Of a stretch of DNA of 17,263 bases, positions 7,300 to 13,514 are shown in pieces; position 1 is the first letter of the stretch, and every line of letters begins with the position of its first letter. The stretch covers positions 1 to 17,263 of the forward strand of contig JBAZCI010000029.1 of assembly GCA_041671025.1 (NCBI GenBank), read 5' to 3'. The position numbers and the translations under genes are program-made. Source of the stretch: JBAZCI01 sp041671025 (lineage in GTDB: Bacteria > Patescibacteriota > Patescibacteriia > UBA10025). The notes under the pieces are model-generated. The model did no database searches. It saw only the letters and a list, made by a program, of their open reading frames with translations, and was not told the DNA's origin.

Positions 7300-7370
7300 A
7301 GCGCAGGCTTCCACGCCTGCGCTCGAGACAATAAACCTCCGCACGCTGGAAAGCGTGCTCTTGGTTTATT
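7300..7370. repeat. Paired inverted hairpins (second REPIN-like element)
   Basis: The first hairpin is AGCGCAGGC (7300-7308), loop TTCCAC, GCCTGCGCT (7315-7323). The second is GCACGCT (7341-7347), loop GGAA, AGCGTGC (7352-7358), and this one is enclosed by a further 8-bp inverted repeat AATAAACC/GGTTTATT (7330-7337, 7363-7370). Read on the minus strand the first loop region is GTGGAA, so both hairpins show a TGGAA loop in opposite orientation, as in a REP doublet. On the minus strand the first hairpin is followed closely by T6, which looks like a terminator, but no minus-strand gene needs one. In the plus direction there is no U-tract, so it is not a classic terminator for the kinase gene. 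The bases just before it (7238-7275) are a G-rich GTAGGTGG-type low-complexity tract. Confidence 0.55.
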
Positions 7371-7466
7371 AATGTATGGGTATAAGACTAAATACATGAG
7401 GCGATTGATGTATGAGTACATCGTTTTTGTAGTATACAAAAGGTACAATACTGTATACTGGTGTAT

Positions 7467-8360
7467 ATGTCACATACACTTGGAATCGTAGCGGCAGTGA
7501 TCGCATTTCTCGGATGGGGATTCGGGGATTTTATGATTCAGCGGTCTATCCGGAAGATCGGCACGCTCGAAACGCTGTTTGTCATTTGCGCATCAGGCGG
7601 TATTATTCTTCTCCCGTTCGTCTGGAGTGATCTTCCCTACTTGTTTTCGCACGGACACGCGATGCGATTATTGACACTCACGACACTGACTGGACTGTTC
7701 AGCGCGATGTTGAATTTCGAAGCGTATAAACAGGGGAAACTCGCCGTCATCGAACCGGTTATGAGTTTCGAATTGGTTATTACCGCGTTGTTCGGCATTG
7801 TACTTATCGGTGAACGCATACAGCCAGTTCAGATTTTTCTTATGGCCGTGGTATTCATCGGAATTCTGCTGACGATGTTGCGTGTATACGAAACACGATG
7901 GTGGCATCTCGGTTCGTACCGAAAAAAAATAGAAAAAGGCGTCCTCTTAGCACTCGTGGGTGCGGTGATTATGTCGGGATACAATGTATATACGGGTCTC
8001 GCGAGTCAGGCGACTAATCCGCTTATTGCTATTTGGTACACGCACTTCGGGATCGGGCTGATCTTATTCGTATGGTTCGTGTTTCGTCGCAAGGTAGCGG
8101 TTGTTGTGCGCACAAGCATTTCTGCCTGGCGCATGGTCGGGTTGGCGAGCGTGCTCGATAATGTAGCCTGGCTGGGATTCGCCACCGCAGTTCTGGTATT
8201 GCCCATATCGGTTACGATAGGAATTACCGAAAGCTATGTTGCGCTCGCGGCTGTACTCGGTATGATCCTGAATCGGGAACGTCTCCGAAAACATCAGTAT
8301 GTGGGTATGAGCCTTGCGATTGTTTCCGGTATTATCCTCGCAATTATCAGTTCAAGATAA
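7467..8360 (+). CDS. EamA/DMT-family transporter (10 TM helices)
   Basis: A 297-residue protein from ATG 7467; GTG 7461 is also in frame but less likely. The sequence is two homologous EamA repeats (about 4-134 and 151-295) of five helices each, separated by a basic loop around RWWHLGSYRKKIEKG. Each repeat ends with the EamA-type signature: LIGERIQPVQ in the first half and LNRERLRKHQ in the second. The family includes exporters of amino acids, drugs and nucleotide sugars, and nothing here fixes the substrate. No SD is visible. Two -10-like hexamers precede the start, TACAAT (7444-7449) and TATACT (7454-7459, ending 7 nt before the ATG), again suggesting a very short leader. It stands alone between the hairpin element and the structured region at 8366. 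Confidence 0.9.
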   Translation: MSHTLGIVAAVIAFLGWGFGDFMIQRSIRKIGTLETLFVICASGGIILLPFVWSDLPYLFSHGHAMRLLTLTTLTGLFSAMLNFEAYKQGKLAVIEPVMSFELVITALFGIVLIGERIQPVQIFLMAVVFIGILLTMLRVYETRWWHLGSYRKKIEKGVLLALVGAVIMSGYNVYTGLASQATNPLIAIWYTHFGIGLILFVWFVFRRKVAVVVRTSISAWRMVGLASVLDNVAWLGFATAVLVLPISVTIGITESYVALAAVLGMILNRERLRKHQYVGMSLAIVSGIILAIISSR

Positions 8361-8365
8361 AAAAA

Positions 8366-8595
8366 GAGGCACTCGGATTGAGTGTCGTAAATTGAATGAC
8401 AGATTCAATACGAATGCCTTAGGTTCTAACCCAGTTCTGTGCCCCCTAGAGAACAATTGTTTGATGCGACTGCATCTATTATACGGACCGAAAGGCCCGT
8501 TGTTGTTATGGAGTGGCCCTAGGTCGGACCACGAATGTTTAAGGTTGATTTCAACCTTGCTCCTTGTCTCTTAGTGAGGGCTAGTCATCACTAAG
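8366..8595 (+). other. Gene-free, densely hairpinned region: candidate structured RNA (ncRNA or leader)
   Basis: No credible ORF covers 8361-8707. On the + strand I find a series of stem-loops. AGGCACTCG (8367-8375) pairs, with one mismatch, to CGAATGCCT (8411-8419), enclosing ATTGAAT-GACAG-ATTCAAT (8391-8409). CACTC-GGATT-GAGTG (8370-8384) is an alternative fold of the same bases. GTTCT/AGAAC follows (8434-8454), then GATGC-GACT-GCATC (8463-8476). A GNRA-capped helix ACGG(A)CC-GAAA-GG(C)CCGT lies at 8483-8500. AAGGTTG-ATTT-CAACCTT (8541-8558) and an 8-bp stem CTTAGTGA/TCACTAAG (8570-8595) complete the set. I tried to match RNase P, tmRNA, SRP, 6S, M-box and yybP-ykoY motifs and recognised none. 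It could be a free ncRNA or the leader of the cation ATPase, although a -10-like hexamer close to the ATPase start argues against a leader role. Confidence 0.45.
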
Positions 8596-8688
8596 TAGAT
8601 GTATATATTTTATACCCCGGTATGAAACCGTCAATCGTGATATCCACAGTGTCTATATCGCCTACTGGTCGTTATGCGTGATTGCAGT

Positions 8689-8694
8689 TACAAT
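8689..8694 (+). promoter_or_regulatory. Candidate -10 element for the P-type ATPase
   Basis: TACAAT, ending 13 nt before ATG 8708; the same hexamer precedes the DMT gene. No convincing -35 lies 16-18 nt upstream. It overlaps the in-frame GTG extension of the ATPase, which favours ATG 8708 as the real start. Confidence 0.35.
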
Positions 8695-8707
8695 ATGTGG
8701 TAGCGCT

Positions 8708-11230
8708 ATGTCATTTGCAACATACACAGCCAAGGGAGGCGAGGATATTTTGAAAGAATTCACGGTAGGTCGTGATCAGGGGTTGTCGTCAGCGGAAGTT
8801 CGCGCGCGTCAGGTGAAATACGGCGCAAATGAAATTCGGGGAAAACAACAAACATGGTTGCGGATATTGGGACGGCAATTCATATCGCCGTTTATTTATT
8901 TGCTTGTCGGCGCGGCAGTTCTTGCTTTTATTTTCGGTGAAATGATCGACGGAACGATGATCATCGTCTTTGTCCTGATTAATGCGCTGCTCGGTTTCTA
9001 TCAGGAATTCAAGTCGGAAAAGACGGTGCACATGCTTAACCAGTTTGTTGTTCGAAAGGCAAAGGTGCTACGTGAAGGAAAACTAGAAATTGTTGAGCAC
9101 GCAAACATCGTTCCGGGAGATATTGTGTCAGTCGAGCCCGGGGATTTTATCCCTGCGGATATTCGTTTTATTTCACAGGATGCATTGACGGTCAATGAGT
9201 CTGTGCTGACCGGAGAATCGGTGCCTGTTCAAAAAACTGCGGAGGTTTTACCGACGGAAGGCAAAGAAATTTTTGAAGCCAACAATATCGGTTTTTCCGG
9301 AACGACGGTCATGAGCGGCCAGGGAATAGGCGTGGTATTTGGTACGGGCAGGTCTACGGTTATCGGGGATATTGCCCATTTAACCGAAGAGGCTGTACAT
9401 GTCAGTTCGTTTGAAAAGGGCATTACCCGTTTCAGCAGATTTATTCTTCGCCTAATTTTGGTAACCTTGGTGTTTGTTTTTATTGCCAATGTCGTGACCA
9501 AAGGTGGCAAGGCCGATATCGGCGAATTGATTATTTTTTCCATTGCACTCGCAGTGAGCGTCATACCTGAAGCGCTACCCGTTGTTACAACATTTTCTCT
9601 CTCCCGCGGTGCACTGCACCTGGCAAAAAATAAAGTTGTCGTGAAACGTCTTTCAGCGATCGAAGATCTCGGCAGTATCGAAATATTATGTACGGACAAA
9701 ACAGGGACGATCACTGAAAATAAACTTACCGTCGCAGACCACTATCAACATGCGGCACTGTCCCCAGTGTGGTATGGAAGTCTGGGGTCATTGCATATGA
9801 AGGAAGGATCAGTGGAAAATCCGTTTGATACAGCGTTGACAGATGCCCTCACTGAAGCGGATCATAAGCGTCTCACGGAATATGCGTGCGTACATGAAGT
9901 TCCGTTTGATCCATTGAAACGGCGCAATCTTGTTATTGTTGAACGAGCGGGTGTTCGTGAGCTTATTTCACGTGGTGCAGCTGAAGAAATTCTCAAACGC
10001 TGTAAAGCTATTACGCCCGATAGTACAGAACGTGTGCACGGGTGGATTGCCGCACAGGGGAAACGCGGATGCCGGGTGATCGCTGTTGCACGGGTGCCTC
10101 ATACGGCGGCGGTAACGGATATCGCCAATAGTGAACGGGACATGGAATTCATCGGGTTAATTGCTTTTCACGATCCGTTGAAGCAAAGCACGCTCGAAGC
10201 TTTGCAAAAGGCAAAATCACTTGGTGTCCGAGTTAAAATACTGACCGGTGACAGCGCTGAAGTCGCGGGCGCCGTCGGTTTTCAGGTCGGCCTTGCCGCA
10301 ACACCAGAACAGGTGATGACGGGCGAAGAGCTTGAACGACTTTCTCCAGGGGATCAGTATACAGCGGTAGAAACATATTCGGTTTTTGCGCGCGTTTCGC
10401 CCCAGCAGAAATACAACATTATTAAACTTCTTCAGGAAAAATATGAAGTCGGTTTTTTGGGCGAAGGCATTAACGACGCACCTGCCCTCAAGATTGCCAA
10501 TGTCGCGCTTGTCGTCGATCACGCATCCGATATTGCCCGGGAAGCGGCGGATATCGTATTGTTGAAGCAAAGTTTAAAGGTGGTGATCGACGGCGTACAG
10601 GAAGGCAGGCGGGTGTTCGCGAATACGATGAAGTATATTCGCGCAACATTAACGTCGAACTTTGGTAATTTTTATGCGATCGCTATTGCCTCACTGATTA
10701 TTGATTTTCTTCCCATGCTTCCGTTACAAATCTTGCTTGTCAATCTTCTGTCGGATTTTCCTATGATTGCCGTTGCAGCCGATACCGTAGATGATGAAGA
10801 ATTACGGGCCCCAAAACAGTATCAGATCAAGGAGGTAGCGTTGCTGGCCACGCTGCTCGGAGTGGTGAGCACGGTGTTTGATTTTATTTTTTTCGGTCTT
10901 TTTTACCGGATTTCTCCGTCTGTTCTTCAGACGAATTGGTTTATCGGCAGTATTTTGACTGAATTAATCCTGTTGTTTTCCATACGAACGTACCTTCCGT
11001 TTTTTAAGGCTCGCCGTCCTTCGCATATCCTGCTCTTTCTTACCATTGGCGCTGCGGCACTGACCATTCTCTTGCCATTTATCCCATTTGCTCAGAGAGT
11101 ATTTAGTTTTAGCCCTCCCACGCTTATCCATATGAGCATGATTATCTTCATTGTGCTCGTCTATTTCTGCACGACTGAAATCGTCAAATTGCTCTATCAA
11201 AAAAACATGGGTTCGCATTCGCACACTTGA
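8708..11230 (+). CDS. P-type cation-transporting ATPase, MgtA-like (P3B-type)
   Basis: An 840-residue pump from ATG 8708 (GTG 8678 is in frame but overlaps a -10-like box). Motifs in order: cation-ATPase N-domain (about 10-65), TM1-2 (57-98), actuator TGES (168-171), M4 VSVIPEALPVVTT, phosphorylation D330 in DKTGT, N-domain RGA (422-424) where KGA is usual, TGD (513-515), hinge GEGINDAP (585-592), and six C-terminal helices. The hinge normally reads GDGxNDAP; here the Mg2+-coordinating Asp is Glu. M4-M6 and the C-terminal half (IEILCTDKTGTIT, SNFGN, LPLQILLVNLLSD, QTNWFIGSILTE) follow MgtA/MgtB Mg2+ importers more than Ca2+ pumps. Mg2+ is therefore the best guess but unproven. It stands alone; the structured region upstream could be regulatory. 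Confidence 0.92.
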   Translation: MSFATYTAKGGEDILKEFTVGRDQGLSSAEVRARQVKYGANEIRGKQQTWLRILGRQFISPFIYLLVGAAVLAFIFGEMIDGTMIIVFVLINALLGFYQEFKSEKTVHMLNQFVVRKAKVLREGKLEIVEHANIVPGDIVSVEPGDFIPADIRFISQDALTVNESVLTGESVPVQKTAEVLPTEGKEIFEANNIGFSGTTVMSGQGIGVVFGTGRSTVIGDIAHLTEEAVHVSSFEKGITRFSRFILRLILVTLVFVFIANVVTKGGKADIGELIIFSIALAVSVIPEALPVVTTFSLSRGALHLAKNKVVVKRLSAIEDLGSIEILCTDKTGTITENKLTVADHYQHAALSPVWYGSLGSLHMKEGSVENPFDTALTDALTEADHKRLTEYACVHEVPFDPLKRRNLVIVERAGVRELISRGAAEEILKRCKAITPDSTERVHGWIAAQGKRGCRVIAVARVPHTAAVTDIANSERDMEFIGLIAFHDPLKQSTLEALQKAKSLGVRVKILTGDSAEVAGAVGFQVGLAATPEQVMTGEELERLSPGDQYTAVETYSVFARVSPQQKYNIIKLLQEKYEVGFLGEGINDAPALKIANVALVVDHASDIAREAADIVLLKQSLKVVIDGVQEGRRVFANTMKYIRATLTSNFGNFYAIAIASLIIDFLPMLPLQILLVNLLSDFPMIAVAADTVDDEELRAPKQYQIKEVALLATLLGVVSTVFDFIFFGLFYRISPSVLQTNWFIGSILTELILLFSIRTYLPFFKARRPSHILLFLTIGAAALTILLPFIPFAQRVFSFSPPTLIHMSMIIFIVLVYFCTTEIVKLLYQKNMGSHSHT

Positions 11231-11256
11231 AGCGATCCCTGATTGTATCGTATACT
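11227..11256 (+). promoter_or_regulatory. Promoter for the small basic protein gene, overlapping the ATPase stop
   Basis: TTGAAG (11227-11232, containing the ATPase TGA), an 18-bp spacer and TATACT (11251-11256). The expected start near 11263 gives a leader of about 30 nt that contains the palindrome at 11270 and the SD at 11281. Confidence 0.55.
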
Positions 11257-11269
11257 GAATGTAGAAAAA

Positions 11270-11281
11270 TAAACCGGTTTA
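11270..11281 (+). promoter_or_regulatory. 12-bp perfect palindrome next to the ribosome-binding site
   Basis: TAAACCGGTTTA is a perfect 12-bp palindrome lying between the transcription start predicted from the upstream promoter and the SD. With no loop it is a poor RNA hairpin but a good DNA site for a dimeric repressor. Position and symmetry are observed; an operator role is inferred. Confidence 0.35.
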
Positions 11282-11288
11282 AAGGAGG
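11281..11288 (+). promoter_or_regulatory. Strong Shine-Dalgarno AAAGGAGG
   Basis: AAAGGAGG with a 5-nt gap to ATG 11294. It is notable because it is the only textbook SD I see in front of a gene in this window, and it fixes the start of the basic protein. Confidence 0.85.
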
Positions 11289-11293
11289 ATACG

Positions 11294-11617
11294 ATGGCAA
11301 AAGTTACCTTAACAAAAACGCGCCGGAGGACAAAAGATCCTGTCAGCCCAGAGGAAGCAAAGCGGAGGCGGCAAGATTATCAGCGACAGTATTATCTGGC
11401 GCACAGGGAACGCGCAAAAGAATACCAGCGTCAGTATAATCTACTGCACAAAAAGCAACAGCGAGTTCCCGGCGCAAAAGGGAGGAAAGCAATGGAATTT
11501 CGGCGTGATTCAGTCAAGGTCACGTATAACACGCATGATATCATGCATTCGCCCGCAGAGAAGACGCTGAAAATGTTGCAGAAAATAATTTCCGGTGAAA
11601 AAATGTTCACTATTTGA
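11294..11617 (+). CDS. Small, highly basic protein with a duplicated YQRQY motif
   Basis: A 107-residue protein with a strong SD, its own promoter and its own terminator, so it is a monocistronic and probably well-expressed gene. The N-terminal half is extremely rich in Arg/Lys and Gln/Tyr. It contains a duplication 15 residues apart: DYQRQYYLAHRERA (28-41) and EYQRQYNLLHKKQQ (43-56), probably one long amphipathic helix. Residues 57-68 are G/K/R-rich. The C-terminal part (77-107) carries a second helix, SPAEKTLKMLQKIISG. I do not recognise the family. The charge and repeat suggest binding to nucleic acid or the ribosome; similar helical Y-x-x-x-Y repeats occur in phage and HNH-associated proteins, but no catalytic motif is present. 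There are no cysteines or membrane segment. Confidence 0.8.
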   Translation: MAKVTLTKTRRRTKDPVSPEEAKRRRQDYQRQYYLAHRERAKEYQRQYNLLHKKQQRVPGAKGRKAMEFRRDSVKVTYNTHDIMHSPAEKTLKMLQKIISGEKMFTI

Positions 11618-11621
11618 CGGT

Positions 11622-11646
11622 ATCCGGCCCCGGTCGGATTTTTTTA
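11622..11646 (+). terminator. Rho-independent terminator after the basic protein gene
   Basis: ATCCGGCCCCGGTCGGAT (11622-11639) folds into a 7-bp stem with one G-U pair and a tetraloop, followed by a run of seven T (11639-11645). It starts 5 nt after the stop codon. Confidence 0.85.
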
Positions 11647-11659
11647 TACACCTCTATAT

Positions 11660-11860
11660 ATGCAACAGCAAAGTTCCTACCGCATCTATCAACTACTCTT
11701 TTCTTCCGTGTGGCTTGTCGCTCTTACGACATATTTTTTCTTATGGGATATCAATCCTGATCTGGTCATTTTTTCCCGTGACGCGGTCGTACTCATTACC
11801 GTGCTTGGTTTTGCCGGAGCATATGCGACGTGGTGGATCGTAGGTAAAATCAAGATGTAG
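11660..11860 (+). CDS. Small two-TM membrane protein, unknown function
   Basis: A 66-residue protein with two hydrophobic helices (about 9-29 and 42-62) joined by a short polar loop (WDINPDLVIFSRD) and ending in a basic GKIKM tail. This is a hairpin topology with both ends probably cytoplasmic. No SD is present; TATACA (11645-11650) ends 9 nt before ATG 11660, although it overlaps the T-tract of the preceding terminator. I do not recognise the family. The coding call rests on length, hydrophobic pattern and tight placement between the terminator and the next small gene. Confidence 0.6.
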   Translation: MQQQSSYRIYQLLFSSVWLVALTTYFFLWDINPDLVIFSRDAVVLITVLGFAGAYATWWIVGKIKM

Positions 11861-11946
11861 TTTCTTTACGGTTGGATGACGGTGGCGAACAAAACGTAAC
11901 GATGATATACTGCATGTAGAGCATATCAATCGCATAGTGTGCATAT

Positions 11947-12174
11947 ATGGGAACAATAGACTTTAAAGACGATATCGTGGATGAAGACGGTCTTTTGCAG
12001 TATTTTAGTCATAGTGAACGGATGGAAAAATTGTATCCGCTGATGAAGAAAGCCAAAGAGTCTCACGCGCCGCACAAGGAAGTATTTAAAATCAAAGGAC
12101 GAACGTGCGAGTTTATCGTCGATGGAGACGGCACGGCAAGTCTTCGTAAAAAACCTGTCGCCGGATGGTGGTAG
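11947..12174 (+). CDS. Small soluble protein of unknown function (75 aa)
   Basis: A 75-residue protein. The acidic N-terminus (residues 1-20, with six Asp/Glu) is followed by a basic helix, SERMEKLYPLMKKAKESH (23-40), then a short beta-rich part with the F-K-I-K-G-R-T-C-E-F-I-V-D-G-D-G-T pattern, ending in two Trp. No family is recognised. There is no SD. An extended -10 TGATATACT (11903-11911) lies 35 nt upstream, and a weaker CATAGT (11933-11938) lies 8 nt before the ATG. Regular charge patterning and position between other small plus-strand genes support it being real. Confidence 0.6.
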   Translation: MGTIDFKDDIVDEDGLLQYFSHSERMEKLYPLMKKAKESHAPHKEVFKIKGRTCEFIVDGDGTASLRKKPVAGWW

Positions 12175-12218
12175 TACATAAGCAATGGCGTACGTCCGGA
12201 TACCGTATATAACCGGAT

Positions 12219-12677
12219 ATGTATTCAGTTAAAAAACATTATTTAATTCGCCGCCCGATATCGCGAGCATGGGGCATTGTTTCTGATCCCCGACGTCTGG
12301 CTGCCTGGATGCCGGGTGTTATTGATGTACGCATGTTGGAGGATGCCCCGAGAGGCAACGGATTGACGTGGAGAGTTATTCTCGAGACGGAAATGGGCCG
12401 ATGGGAGATAGATCAGCAGATTATTGAATGGCGGGAAGGCTCGGGCATCGTATGGCGCGATATCAGAAGTTTCCTTGATGAACGACCGATGACACAAATT
12501 ACCAACATGCAAACCGCGATCACCCTGGAAAAGCACGCGGAAGGAACGCTGGTGTATTGTATGGTGTCCTGGAATTCCGTAGGTATCGGGGGTAAAGTAT
12601 TTTCTGTTTTGTATTTTACACGCATGATAACAAAAATGATTGGTGATGCATTTGTCAATCTGGCACAGGGAATATGA
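12219..12677 (+). CDS. SRPBCC-superfamily protein (polyketide cyclase/dehydrase-like)
   Basis: A 152-residue protein with the START/SRPBCC helix-grip pattern. A first strand (YSVKKHYLIRRPISRAW) leads into the 'VSDPRRLAAWMPGV' helix that is the hallmark of these domains. A series of antiparallel strands follows (about 48-118), then a long C-terminal helix (about 125-150, VFSVLYFTRMITKMIGDAFVNL). Such proteins bind hydrophobic ligands or, as CoxG/Bet v1-like members, aid lipid or cofactor handling; no specific role can be given. The start ATG 12219 lacks an SD, and a TATATA box ends 7 nt upstream. The C-terminal helix is hydrophobic enough to associate with membranes. The BtuF-like gene follows after 40 nt under its own promoter. 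Confidence 0.8.
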   Translation: MYSVKKHYLIRRPISRAWGIVSDPRRLAAWMPGVIDVRMLEDAPRGNGLTWRVILETEMGRWEIDQQIIEWREGSGIVWRDIRSFLDERPMTQITNMQTAITLEKHAEGTLVYCMVSWNSVGIGGKVFSVLYFTRMITKMIGDAFVNLAQGI

Positions 12678-12679
12678 AG

Positions 12680-12708
12680 TTGTGTATCGGAGCGGAGTAC
12701 AGTAAAAT
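12680..12708 (+). promoter_or_regulatory. Candidate promoter for the BtuF-like gene
   Basis: TTGTGT (12680-12685), a 17-bp spacer and TAAAAT (12703-12708), starting 2 nt after the SRPBCC stop. The -10 ends 9 nt before ATG 12718, so the message would be leaderless or nearly so. Confidence 0.5.
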
Positions 12709-12717
12709 GGATGATGT

Positions 12718-13482
12718 ATGCGTATTGCTTCATTAGCACCGTCAAATACTGAAATTCTCTTTGCGCTTGGATTGGGCGAGCATGTTGTCGCAGTCACGCA
12801 CATGTGCGATTATCCGGTCGCTGCAGCGCAGAAATCAAAAATTGGATCATGGACGTCAACCAGGGTAGATGCGCTGTCGGAGCATAAGCCCGATGTTATC
12901 TTTTCATCTATCTATTACCCTCCTGAGCTCGAATCATATGACGGCCCCGGTGAAATTGTTCATCTCAACCCAAAAACATTGGGTGATATTTTGTCGTCTA
13001 TCCGCACCATCGGAGAAATATGTGGCAAAAACACAGAAGCGGATATGCTTATCCGTCGCATGGAGCGCGAACTGTTTGACCTGCACCCGCCTTCAGCATT
13101 CGGTAAACAGCGTCCGTCCGTCTATATGGAGGAGTGGGGTAAACCACCCATGGCATCGGGAAACTGGGTTCCTCAACTTGTGACACTCGCAGGCGGGCGG
13201 GAGGTACTCATGCATCCCGGTGAACCAAGTCGTGAGGTTACACTTGCTGAAATAGTCCGGGCTGATCCGGATATGATTGTTCTTCACTGGTGTGGCAAGG
13301 GAAACCGGGTGGATACGGCAGAAGTTGCCAGTCGCCCCGGGTGGGAACAACTTCGGGCGGTGTGGTCGGGAAATATTCATGTGATACATGATACCTATCT
13401 CAATCGTCCGGGACCCCGGATCATCGACGGAATACGGTTTCTTCAAAAGTCGTTTCATACGCAATGGGGGGTTGACAAATGA
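12718..13482 (+). CDS. Cobalamin/metal-chelate substrate-binding-like protein (BtuF/TroA fold), no signal peptide
   Basis: A 254-residue protein of the Peripla_BP_2 (PF01497) type. It opens with IASLAPSNTEILFALGLGEHVVAVTHMCDYP, the family's first strand and helix. It continues with KPDVIFSS, GSW/TS, the Y-x-E-W region (136-140), and the C-lobe hallmarks PSREVTLAEIVRADPDMIVL (169-188), RPGWEQLRAV (206-215) and NRPGPRIIDG (229-238). Known members bind cobalamin or ferric chelates for ABC import. This one begins directly with the mature fold: no signal peptide, no lipobox, and no room for one because the promoter sits just upstream. No BtuC/BtuD partners are adjacent. It may be a cytoplasmic scavenger or sensor, or an enzyme-like derivative. 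The family call is strong; the ligand is unknown. Confidence 0.88.
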   Translation: MRIASLAPSNTEILFALGLGEHVVAVTHMCDYPVAAAQKSKIGSWTSTRVDALSEHKPDVIFSSIYYPPELESYDGPGEIVHLNPKTLGDILSSIRTIGEICGKNTEADMLIRRMERELFDLHPPSAFGKQRPSVYMEEWGKPPMASGNWVPQLVTLAGGREVLMHPGEPSREVTLAEIVRADPDMIVLHWCGKGNRVDTAEVASRPGWEQLRAVWSGNIHVIHDTYLNRPGPRIIDGIRFLQKSFHTQWGVDK

Positions 13483-13500
13483 AGATAAATTTGCTAGAGT
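13472..13500 (+). promoter_or_regulatory. Near-consensus promoter TTGACA-N17-TAGAGT
   Basis: A perfect -35 TTGACA (13472-13477) lies inside the last codons of the BtuF-like gene, followed by exactly 17 bp and TAGAGT (13495-13500). Initiation near 13507 falls after the in-frame GTG at 13503, so the downstream protein should start at ATG 13515 with a leader of about 8 nt. Confidence 0.7.
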
Positions 13501-13514
13501 AGGTGATTATTCAT

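Noticed and set aside
8419..8436. tRNA-like T-loop (GGTTCTAACC)
   Set aside because: The flanking bases do not form a 5-bp T stem and no acceptor or anticodon arm can be drawn.
8314..8574. 86-codon open frame across the end of the DMT gene and the structured region
   Set aside because: It starts inside the transporter gene in another frame and its translation has no protein-like pattern; the underlying DNA is better explained by the stem-loops.
8366..8707. Known Mg2+ (M-box) or Mn2+ (yybP-ykoY) riboswitch upstream of the cation ATPase
   Set aside because: None of the conserved core sequences I know for these families could be found, and a -10-like box lies between the region and the ATG.
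9229..9714. 161-codon minus-strand open frame inside the P-type ATPase
   Set aside because: Antisense to highly conserved ATPase motifs; Ser/Thr/Ile-rich with no recognisable domain.
12196..12219. Repeated CCGGATA upstream of the SRPBCC gene as an operator
   Set aside because: Two 7-bp copies 17 bp apart, the second running into the start codon; too short and oddly spaced to claim.
12243..12803. 186-codon minus-strand open frame opposite the SRPBCC and BtuF-like genes
   Set aside because: His/Tyr/Cys-rich, low-complexity translation antisense to two clear plus-strand genes; a shadow frame.
13503..13514. GTG start four codons upstream for the 530-residue membrane protein
   Set aside because: Transcription from the near-consensus promoter should begin around 13507, after the GTG; ATG 13515 fits.
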